Assembly (NCBI RefSeq): GCF_015057185.1
Contig: NZ_SVEV01000026.1
Span: 1 to 53,726 of the forward strand
Direction: 5' to 3'
DNA length: 53,726 nt
From: Pseudobutyrivibrio sp.
GTDB lineage: Bacteria; Bacillota; Clostridia; Lachnospirales; Lachnospiraceae
The stretch's first letter is position 1. Every line of letters begins with the position of its first letter. A model generated the notes under the pieces. It had not been told where the DNA came from. It worked only from the letters and a program-made list of their open reading frames with translations, and did not search any database. The position numbers were made by a program, and so were the translations under genes. Of this stretch, positions 8,760 through 15,009 are shown in pieces.

Positions 8760-9848
8760 ATGATTAAACATAAAGATCATTTTCATGGAAGTGATTTGGA
8801 AAAAATAGAGCAAATATATGGAATCAAAAAGGAAGATATCATTAGCTTTTCTGCTAATGTTAATCCCCTTGGAATATCACCTAAGTTAAAAAACGGCATT
8901 GCCTCTAACATAGATTGCATTACTACTTACCCTGATAGGGATTACGTAGAATTGAGAAAAGCAATTGCCAATTATTGCGAGACCGAAGTAGAAAATATCA
9001 TCGTTGGAAATGGTTCTACTGAATTAATTTCTCTATTCATTCAGATACAAAAGCCTCAAAAGGCTATGATATTAGGTCCAACTTATTCTGAATATGAAAG
9101 AGAGATTGCACTCCAAGGTGGCAAAACTATCTACTATCCTCTTCGTGAAGAAAACGATTTTGTGCTTGATGTAAATCACTTTATTAGCAAGCTTTCAGAA
9201 GACATCGATATGCTTGTAATTTGCAATCCAAACAATCCTACAGGCACAGCCATAAACAATCATGACATGAGAAAGGTTCTCGACGCCTGCAAGGAATGCG
9301 ATATCTTCGTGATGGTTGATGAAACCTATGTAGAATTTGCTGAAAACATAAAAGATATTTCATCAGTAACTTTGACACGTACCTATGGAAACATTGCTAT
9401 TCTTCGTGGCACTTCAAAGTTTTTTGCAGCACCAGGTTTACGTTTAGGCTATGCTATTTGTTCAAACTCAGACCTTATGTCTATCATGAATCAAAGAAAA
9501 GACCCTTGGACTATCAATTCCATTGCTGTAGTTGCAGGAACACTCATGTTTTCAGACAAGGAATACATTGAAGAAACCCGCCAGCTTATATCATCTGAAA
9601 GAAAACGTCTATACGATATCTTTGATAATAGCACTCGTTTTAAAGCATACTACCCACAAGGCAATTTTATGCTTTTGAGAATCCTTGAAGAAGGCATCAC
9701 TAGTGGTGAGCTATTTGACAAATGCATCAAAAAAGGACTCATGATTCGCGACTGTTCAACTTTCCCATATCTTGGAGAAAACTACATTCGCTTTTGCTTC
9801 ATGAATCCTTCTGATAACGATCGATTAGCAGAATTGCTACTCAGCTAA
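8760..9848 (+). CDS. PLP-dependent class I/II aminotransferase, CobD/HisC-like
   Basis: A 362-residue fold-type I PLP enzyme. The N-terminus (HGSDLEKIEQIYGI...SFSANVNPLG, about 9-38) is typical of L-threonine-phosphate decarboxylases (CobD). The core shows CNPNNPTG (155-162), the cofactor-contacting DETY (187-190), and the Schiff-base lysine in TSKFFAAPGLRLGY (K220). CobD and histidinol-phosphate aminotransferase share these motifs, and no cobalamin or histidine gene is nearby, so the substrate stays open. The ATG at 8760 is six bases behind AAGGAGG. Its last 12 bases overlap the 3' end of the convergent muramidase gene. Confidence 0.85.
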   Translation: MIKHKDHFHGSDLEKIEQIYGIKKEDIISFSANVNPLGISPKLKNGIASNIDCITTYPDRDYVELRKAIANYCETEVENIIVGNGSTELISLFIQIQKPQKAMILGPTYSEYEREIALQGGKTIYYPLREENDFVLDVNHFISKLSEDIDMLVICNPNNPTGTAINNHDMRKVLDACKECDIFVMVDETYVEFAENIKDISSVTLTRTYGNIAILRGTSKFFAAPGLRLGYAICSNSDLMSIMNQRKDPWTINSIAVVAGTLMFSDKEYIEETRQLISSERKRLYDIFDNSTRFKAYYPQGNFMLLRILEEGITSGELFDKCIKKGLMIRDCSTFPYLGENYIRFCFMNPSDNDRLAELLLS

Positions 9849-10850
9849 CCACAAATCTAAATCAACATTTCCGTTGATACCATTTACATGGCCCGTCTCC
9901 GAGTACTGCCATAGGTCGTACTCGTAGGGCCAATAAAATTCTCTATTGTATCCTGCAAACCACTTTTTATACTCAGTTAATTGAGTTAAATCTAAAAGCA
10001 TTGCCCCCATTTCAGTATTATGATAAATCATTGTGTCGTATCCGGCATTTTCCATTGCTTCTAAAAAGGATTTGGTAAGGTCAGTACGTTGCTCAACTGT
10101 TAAGCTATTAGTACGTGCTTCGCTGTCATTAACCTTTTCAACATCAAAAACAATTGGAAGCTGCAATGTGTAGCCATCTAATAAATTAAGTACTGTTGAT
10201 GCCTCTTCTAACACTTCTGCTTCATTAATAGCCTGTGAAAACACATATACACCAACATCAATTCCTGCAGCCTGAGCGCCTTCTATATTTTCTATACATT
10301 TATCATCTACAACAAGCTTTCCTGTACCATAGCCACGATAAACTGCTCTGATAAAAGCAAACTCAACTCCATCAGCAGCTACTGCTTCCCAATCGATATC
10401 GCCCTGATGGGCACTAACATCTATGCCAAATTTTGAAACATCTGTATCATCCACTATATATGAATATCTGTTGTTATTTTCATTAACCACAAGATTATCA
10501 ATGTTATAGTTGTTCTTTGCCAAGGAATTATCAATTGGAACAAAGTTATATTTGGAATTAGCTGCGACAACAATATATTCTGGATATAAGGATTTTAAAA
10601 CAGAAATAATGGTAGAGCCATCCTCTAGAGAGTCCTTTAGTGAATCTAATACAGTAACTTTACCTTCTGCAACACCTTCTGCCTTTGCCTCATCAACTAG
10701 TTCTTCTACCTCGGCAGTGGAATAGTCTCCATCATCAATAATGTTAATTCGGTTATGTGTATCCGCGATTATATAAATCACACTAACCGCTATAAGTGTG
10801 AAAAAAATCGATAGTATTGAAACTAAAAAATAACGAAATGCTTTTTTCAT
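9837..10850 (-). CDS. GH25 muramidase (lysozyme), membrane-anchored
   Basis: A 337-residue cell-wall hydrolase. Residues 8-28 form a membrane anchor or uncleaved signal, and about 40-140 is a stalk region. The GH25 domain (about 141-337) opens with FGIDVSAHQGDIDW, containing the catalytic-site Asp (D144). The catalytic Glu lies in PIVFDVEK (about 233-240), and DLWQYSETG and DLDLW near the end are also family-typical. It should cleave the MurNAc-GlcNAc bond of peptidoglycan outside the membrane. It is the second gene of a pair: the upstream acetyltransferase stops one base before this ATG (TAG-C-ATG), so translation is probably coupled. No clear terminator follows it; the 3' end overlaps the convergent aminotransferase. 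Confidence 0.9.
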   Translation of the reverse strand: MKKAFRYFLVSILSIFFTLIAVSVIYIIADTHNRINIIDDGDYSTAEVEELVDEAKAEGVAEGKVTVLDSLKDSLEDGSTIISVLKSLYPEYIVVAANSKYNFVPIDNSLAKNNYNIDNLVVNENNNRYSYIVDDTDVSKFGIDVSAHQGDIDWEAVAADGVEFAFIRAVYRGYGTGKLVVDDKCIENIEGAQAAGIDVGVYVFSQAINEAEVLEEASTVLNLLDGYTLQLPIVFDVEKVNDSEARTNSLTVEQRTDLTKSFLEAMENAGYDTMIYHNTEMGAMLLDLTQLTEYKKWFAGYNREFYWPYEYDLWQYSETGHVNGINGNVDLDLWLAE

Positions 10851-10851
10851 G

Positions 10852-11379
10852 CTATATGTTAAGTGTCATATCATCAAGCGAACCAATCTGCTTGCGATAC
10901 CACACAATCCCCTTCCATTCTCCAAATTTGTATCCAATATCTGTGAAATGGCCAACTAGCTCAAACCCATTAGCCTTGTGGAATTCAATGCTGTCCTGAT
11001 TGTCATCGGTTATAACTCCATACATAAACTTATATCCCATTTCACTAAGTCGATTTTGGAGTTCTTGATATAGTTTAGAACCTACTCCAGTATGCTTTGG
11101 CGCCTCATGAGACAAATAGATAGTTGCTTCTACTGAGAATCTGTATGCATCATGGTGTCTGATTTGACCAGCATAAGCCATGCCAACAACCTTCCCTGAT
11201 TCATCACATGCAACTATATAAGGATAATGCTTCTGAGTCTCAATAATAGAATCTCTATATTCTGATACAGAAGGGTTAACCTCTGTAAAGGTGACAAATG
11301 TATTTTCGGCATAATAGCCATAAATATCATGAATTGCCTGGGCATCTGAAGCTTTGGCATTTCTAATTGTATAATTCAT
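10852..11379 (-). CDS. GNAT family N-acetyltransferase, phosphinothricin-acetyltransferase-like
   Basis: This 175-residue protein is a single GNAT domain. It begins YTIRNAKASDAQAIHDIY and has the family's FVTFTEVNPS...Y segment. The acetyl-CoA pyrophosphate loop region is APKHTGVGSKLYQEL (about 94-108), followed by NQDSIEFHKANGFELVG. This layout is typical of the PAT/MNAT subgroup, which acetylates small amines such as phosphinothricin or methionine derivatives. The actual substrate is unknown and resistance cannot be concluded. The ATG at 11379 follows a GGAG site by eight bases. It is the upstream partner of the muramidase gene. Confidence 0.85.
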   Translation of the reverse strand: MNYTIRNAKASDAQAIHDIYGYYAENTFVTFTEVNPSVSEYRDSIIETQKHYPYIVACDESGKVVGMAYAGQIRHHDAYRFSVEATIYLSHEAPKHTGVGSKLYQELQNRLSEMGYKFMYGVITDDNQDSIEFHKANGFELVGHFTDIGYKFGEWKGIVWYRKQIGSLDDMTLNI

Positions 11380-11460
11380 ATTTTATTCTCCGTGTGTAAA
11401 AACTAACATTAAAAGGATAACAAACTAGGCCTAATTATTCAATGGAATGAACAATATACC

Positions 11461-11489
11461 TTTACAAAAATCCTCTTTAGGCTTATAAC
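11461..11489 (+). promoter_or_regulatory. Predicted promoter for the HAD hydrolase gene
   Basis: TTTACA (11461-11466) and TATAAC (11484-11489) are spaced 17 bp apart, each five of six to consensus. They lie about 35 bp upstream of the start at 11524. Confidence 0.6.
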
Positions 11490-11523
11490 AATTAATTGTA
11501 AAAAATACTAAAAGGATGATTTT

Positions 11524-12174
11524 ATGAAATACGACACAATACTTTTTGATTTAGATGGGACACTTCTATACACACTTGAGGATTTAACAGACGGAATCAA
11601 TCATACTTTGAAGGAGTACGGGCTTCCAACTCATCCTATCGAAAGCGTTAGACGCTTTGTAGGAAACGGTTTAAAAATGCTTGCTATCCGCGCTCTTCCA
11701 GAAGGTGAAAACTACGAGAAATTCGACCAATTCTTTAAAGACTTTGTAAATTACTACAACGGTCACAATAGAATAAAGACAAAACCATATCCTGGAATAA
11801 CCGAAACAACAGAAAAGCTTGCTTCAATGGGAATAAAGATGGCCATTGTCACAAACAAGGGGCAAACAGCCACCAACTCTCTCATGGACGACTATTTCAA
11901 GCCACATATCACTATAGCTATCGGAGATGATGGAAAGCACGCAAGAAAGCCTGATCCAGAGCCAATAAACATGGCCATGGACGCCTTAGGCATCACTGAC
12001 AAATCAAGGGTTTTATATGTGGGAGACTCAGATGTAGATGCCACCACCGCAGAAAACTCAGGACTTGATTATGTGCTTTGCACCTACGGCTTTAGAGATA
12101 TGGATGATTTGAAAGACTTTAAGCCTGTAGCCTTTATCAACAATATAGAAGAATTATTATCTGTTATAGCATAA
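11524..12174 (+). CDS. HAD-superfamily phosphatase, phosphoglycolate phosphatase-like
   Basis: A 216-residue haloacid-dehalogenase hydrolase. Motif I is FDLDGTL with nucleophile D9 and acid D11. Motif II is IVTNKG (about 111-116). Motif III is the Lys in RKPDP (about 149-153), and motif IV is VGDSDVD (about 171-177). The helical cap between motifs I and II (about 15-85) is of the C1 type found in Gph/PpaX phosphatases. It should dephosphorylate a small phosphorylated metabolite such as phosphoglycolate or pyrophosphate; the exact substrate is not fixed by sequence. It is a single-gene unit, with AAAGGATG ahead of its ATG and a strong terminator right after its stop. Confidence 0.9.
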   Translation: MKYDTILFDLDGTLLYTLEDLTDGINHTLKEYGLPTHPIESVRRFVGNGLKMLAIRALPEGENYEKFDQFFKDFVNYYNGHNRIKTKPYPGITETTEKLASMGIKMAIVTNKGQTATNSLMDDYFKPHITIAIGDDGKHARKPDPEPINMAMDALGITDKSRVLYVGDSDVDATTAENSGLDYVLCTYGFRDMDDLKDFKPVAFINNIEELLSVIA

Positions 12175-12179
12175 AAAAC

Positions 12180-12211
12180 GGCAATCTAGAAATCTAGATT
12201 GCCATTTTTTA
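12180..12211. terminator. Bidirectional rho-independent terminator
   Basis: GGCAATCTAGA (12180-12190) and TCTAGATTGCC (12193-12203) form a 10-11 bp stem. It has six Ts on the plus side (12205-12210) and six As on the other (12173-12178), so it can stop transcription from the HAD gene and from the convergent carboxypeptidase gene. The carboxypeptidase stop codon lies in the T run. Confidence 0.85.
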
Positions 12212-13339
12212 TTTCGTATAATTTTTATAAATTGCTACATGATCATATATACATTGCCAAGAGCTAGATGATTTTGCAGTACAGCAAATATAATTCGTGC
12301 CAGAATCTGATGTCATTGAGCTAACAGCGCAGCTGCCAGACTCATCAACATAGCCAGTCTTGGCTCCACCAATTGTACCACCTATATCCTTGTCCTCTAT
12401 TCTACGTAGGAACCAGTTAGAAATAGTGATTCCCTCTGGATTAACATTTGTAGCTGTGGACTGATAAACCTTGGTATTTAAAACTTCATTACAAATATCA
12501 TCATCCAAAGCAGCCATCATGATAATAGCAATATCATAAGGCGTACTGTAATGGTCCTCATTATAGAAGCCTACAGGGTTTGTAAAATGTGTACCTGTCA
12601 AACCAAGCGAATCAGCTTCCTTGTTCATCATATCTACAAAAGAATCTATATCACCAGCCACATACATAGCTAATTGGGCTGCAGCGTCACCACCTGAAGG
12701 AAGAATTGTTCCATAAAACAAATCCCTAACAGTAACCTCTTCATCTTCAACAAATCCAGATGTGGAGCCGCCACCTGCATAAGAGTAATCAACTGCTTCA
12801 TGAGACATTGTAACCACCTCATCCAGCTGATCGGCTGAAATATTTTTTGCAGCTACTAAAACTGTCATAACCTTTGTCATTGATGCTGGTACAATTCTCT
12901 CTGTAGCATTTTTGCTGGCAACAATTTGTTTAGTGTCATTGTTAATCAAAATGCCATATTCACTGACTACATCACCACCAATAGAAACTGTGTCGCCAGT
13001 GTCTACAGCAGAATAAGTGCCAGTGCTTGCTGCGACTTCTGATTCTTCAGTTACTGTGGTTTCAGATTCTTCTGAGGCAGCATCAGGATCCTCTCCAGCC
13101 ATAGCAGACACCTTTAATCCTGTATCCTCTTCCACAGCGGCATTAGCTTCTGATTCTTCAGCAGCAACAGTCATACCTGTATCTTTTTTACCTAATTTGG
13201 AAACAACTAGAACGGCAACCAATCCTATAACAATAACAATCAGTGCCAATTCAGAATATACTTGAATACGACGAATCAATCTTTTACGCCTACGATAGGC
13301 ACGACGTTCCTCGTAAGACATTTCTCTTCTTTTACTCAT
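12209..13339 (-). CDS. D-alanyl-D-alanine carboxypeptidase, S11 family, with atypical second motif
   Basis: A 376-residue penicillin-binding protein of the DacA family. A basic cytoplasmic tail (1-28) precedes a membrane segment (about 31-49). A Glu/Ser/Ala-rich spacer (about 55-120) leads to the peptidase domain. The active-site motifs are SMTK (S153, K156) and KTG (327-329). The second motif, usually S-x-N, reads SGG (215-217) within LPSGGDAAAQLAM, so the Asn is replaced by Gly. The family trims the terminal D-Ala of peptidoglycan stem peptides outside the cell. The start is ATG at 13339, and its promoter lies at 13379-13407. Confidence 0.88.
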   Translation of the reverse strand: MSKRREMSYEERRAYRRRKRLIRRIQVYSELALIVIVIGLVAVLVVSKLGKKDTGMTVAAEESEANAAVEEDTGLKVSAMAGEDPDAASEESETTVTEESEVAASTGTYSAVDTGDTVSIGGDVVSEYGILINNDTKQIVASKNATERIVPASMTKVMTVLVAAKNISADQLDEVVTMSHEAVDYSYAGGGSTSGFVEDEEVTVRDLFYGTILPSGGDAAAQLAMYVAGDIDSFVDMMNKEADSLGLTGTHFTNPVGFYNEDHYSTPYDIAIIMMAALDDDICNEVLNTKVYQSTATNVNPEGITISNWFLRRIEDKDIGGTIGGAKTGYVDESGSCAVSSMTSDSGTNYICCTAKSSSSWQCIYDHVAIYKNYTK

Positions 13340-13378
13340 AACAATTAATTCTCCATACCCCGTTACATTACATAAAAA

Positions 13379-13407
13379 ATTTTAACATTGCCATGTATTC
13401 TGTTCAA
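13379..13407 (-). promoter_or_regulatory. Predicted promoter for the carboxypeptidase gene
   Basis: On the minus strand TTGAAC (13402-13407) and TAAAAT (13379-13384) are spaced 17 bp apart, with TGT before the -10 (extended -10). The -35 overlaps an imperfect palindrome, TGTTC-N6-GAACA. Confidence 0.5.
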
Positions 13408-13440
13408 TTCAGAACACACATTTCGTGACATTTGTCCAAA

Positions 13441-13477
13441 AGAAAAAGCTCAGGAAGAATATTTCTTCCTGAGCTTT
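13441..13477 (-). terminator. Terminator of tmRNA
   Basis: A perfect 15-bp stem (13445-13459 with 13463-13477) has a 3-base loop and is followed by five Us in the minus-strand RNA. It begins 10 bases after the mature tmRNA 3' end. Confidence 0.9.
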
Positions 13478-13487
13478 AAATTAATAG

Positions 13488-13826
13488 TGGATCTGACGGG
13501 AGTCGAACCCGTGTCCAAAAGCCAATTCCCGGCCCTTCTACGAGTGTAGTTTGTATTTTTACATTCCCTCCACATGACGCCCACAAACAGGCTGCATGCT
13601 TAAGTAGCTTCATAATACGCCCACTATCGCAAAGCTTAGATAATGTCGTTTCCTACAAGTTCGAAGCCTGGGTCCTAAGGTGTAGGTGCCCTAGGTCAGA
13701 CTGCTGCCATTAGGCAGCTAATGCTACTCTATCGTTAGCGTTTAATTTTAATTTTGCCCATTTAACCCATTAGCGTGGGACTCGCTTCTTCCGCTGCATG
13801 ACCCCTGTCGAAACCATGACAGACCC
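13488..13826 (-). ncRNA. ssrA: tmRNA (SsrA)
   Basis: The 5' end GGGTCTG (13820-13826) pairs with the 3' end CAGATCC (13489-13495) to form the acceptor stem, giving a mature RNA of about 339 bases. The T-arm GGTTCGACTCCCG sits just before the 3' end. The mRNA-like part encodes a tag from the GCT at 13737-13739 to the TAA at 13710-13712, read as ANDRVALAA-stop, ending in the LAA degradation signal. The CCA tail does not appear to be encoded, since the discriminator A is followed by CTA. It rescues stalled ribosomes together with SmpB, which is encoded just upstream at 14431, and RNase R at 15010. The RNA is transcribed from a promoter inside maf. Confidence 0.95.
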
Positions 13827-13870
13827 AAAGTTTGTTGCAAATGGCTATACAACCATCACAGACTCAAGTG

Positions 13871-14422
13871 TTATCTATTATAAAGCTCTCGATAGACAAT
13901 GGCAAGAGGTAATCCAACAACATTGTTGTAATCTCCCTGTATACTCTCTATCAGAAGAGCTCCTCGTCCTTGAATACCATAAGCTCCTGCTTTATCCATC
14001 GGCTCTTTGGTGGCAATGTAATCTCTAATCTGCTTTTCTGTAAGGTCATACATTCTAACATCTGTACAAACAGAAAATGTATTTATTGTATTATCTGGAT
14101 ATACAATAGTAACCCCAGTAAATACTTGATGTAAGCGACCTGATAATTCTGAAAGCATCTCAAAAGCATGCTCTTCATCTCTAGGTTTTCCTAAAACCTT
14201 ATCATCTAAAGCCACAACGGTGTCAGCCGCAAGAATTGTTTCGCCCTTATGAGACTTTGCAACCGCCATAGCCTTTTGTCTGCTAAGGTCTTCTACGACT
14301 CTATAAGGCTCCACCTCATTTGTAGCTTCTTCTATATCGGCAGGACATACCTCATATTCAATTCCGGCCTGTTCTAATAGTTCTCGTCGTCTTGGAGAAC
14401 CTGATGCTAAAATAACTTTCAT
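13871..14422 (-). CDS. maf: Maf family nucleoside triphosphate pyrophosphatase
   Basis: A 183-residue Maf/YhdE-type protein. The start ILASGSPRRRELLEQAGI (about 4-21) holds the SPRR substrate loop. The ADTVV motif (about 67-71) and GKPRDEEHAF (about 78-87) follow, with QGRGALLIESIQGDYNNVVGLP near the end. Members hydrolyse dTTP/UTP or modified nucleotides to the monophosphate plus pyrophosphate, cleaning the nucleotide pool and affecting septum formation. It lies between smpB and ssrA, 8 bp after smpB, and its 3' end carries the tmRNA promoter. I see no anomaly in length or motifs. Confidence 0.93.
   Translation of the reverse strand: MKVILASGSPRRRELLEQAGIEYEVCPADIEEATNEVEPYRVVEDLSRQKAMAVAKSHKGETILAADTVVALDDKVLGKPRDEEHAFEMLSELSGRLHQVFTGVTIVYPDNTINTFSVCTDVRMYDLTEKQIRDYIATKEPMDKAGAYGIQGRGALLIESIQGDYNNVVGLPLAIVYRELYNR
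13877..13905 (-). promoter_or_regulatory. tmRNA promoter within the 3' end of maf
   Basis: On the minus strand TTGCCA (13900-13905) and a perfect TATAAT (13877-13882) are spaced 17 bp apart. The expected start near 13870 gives a precursor about 44 bases longer than mature tmRNA at the 5' end, to be removed by RNase P. Confidence 0.75.
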
Positions 14423-14430
14423 ATTTCCCC

Positions 14431-14895
14431 TTATCTAAGTGACATTTTGTAATCTCTCTCTGCCTCGCGCTTCATATCCTTCTTTTGAATATCCGCACGC
14501 TTATCGTAGAGCTTTTTACCTTTTGCAAGAGCAATTTTAACCTTTACAAGTCCATTATTAAGATAAACCTCCAAAGGAACGATTGTGTACCCACTCTCCT
14601 TGATTTTACTGAAAAGTCGATTAATCTCAGTCCTATGTAAAAGTAACTTTCTAGGACGAAGTGGGTCTCTGTTGAAAATATTGCCCTTCTCGTAAGGATT
14701 AACGTGCATCTGATATATGTACATTTCCCCATTATCAATACGTACAAAAGCCTCTTTGATAGAACACTGGCCCATTCTCATGGATTTTACCTCGGTGCCA
14801 TGAAGCTCGATACCAGCCTCATATTCCTCCTCCATAAAATATTCATGATAAGCCTTTTTATTATTTGCAATTAGCTTTCTGCCTTCTTTGTTCAT
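14431..14895 (-). CDS. smpB: SsrA-binding protein SmpB
   Basis: SmpB binds the tRNA-like part of tmRNA and brings it to stalled ribosomes. The protein starts [20 protein letters not shown], as usual for the family. [24 protein letters not shown] forms the beta-barrel RNA-binding face, and a basic C-terminal tail ends [21 protein letters not shown] chose the ATG at 14895 (154 residues) because a GGAG site lies eight bases ahead and the family normally starts there. A start at 14952 would add 19 unrelated residues and falls inside the palindromic element. It is followed by maf and tmRNA and preceded by rnr, the classic Firmicutes trans-translation cluster. Confidence 0.95.
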   Translation of the reverse strand: MNKEGRKLIANNKKAYHEYFMEEEYEAGIELHGTEVKSMRMGQCSIKEAFVRIDNGEMYIYQMHVNPYEKGNIFNRDPLRPRKLLLHRTEINRLFSKIKESGYTIVPLEVYLNNGLVKVKIALAKGKKLYDKRADIQKKDMKREAERDYKMSLR

Positions 14896-14913
14896 TACAT
14901 AATCTCCAAATCC

Positions 14914-14998
14914 GCTAGTTACATAGACAAGCCTTAGTATTTCTTCGCTCATCTAACACGATTCGCTTAAGAAATCTAAGAGCTTGTCTATTACTAGC
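14914..14998. repeat. Imperfect palindromic hairpin element, copy A
   Basis: This 85-bp element folds on itself. Outer arms GCTAGT/ACTAGC and ATAGACAAGC/GCTTGTCTAT are followed by CTTAG..ATTTCTT pairing with AAGAAAT..CTAAG. The tip is ATC/GAT around TAACAC, flanked by gctc and tcgc. It lies between the rnr stop and the smpB ribosome site, so it forms the immediate leader of smpB. Copy B is at 41855-41938. Where the two differ, paired bases tend to change together. Confidence 0.75.
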
Positions 14999-15009
14999 TC
15001 ATTTAAATA

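Noticed and set aside
8760-9848. Part of a cobalamin biosynthesis locus because of CobD-like motifs
   Set aside because: No other cobalamin gene is in the window, so only the enzyme family is called.
13400-13416. LexA-type SOS box in the carboxypeptidase promoter
   Set aside because: The repeat is GTTC-N6-GAAC; the Gram-positive LexA site is GAAC-N4-GTTC, so orientation and spacing are wrong.
14896-14952. Longer SmpB start at 14952
   Set aside because: The extra 19 residues do not match the family, fall in the palindromic element, and lack a ribosome site. The ATG at 14895 has GGAG at good spacing.
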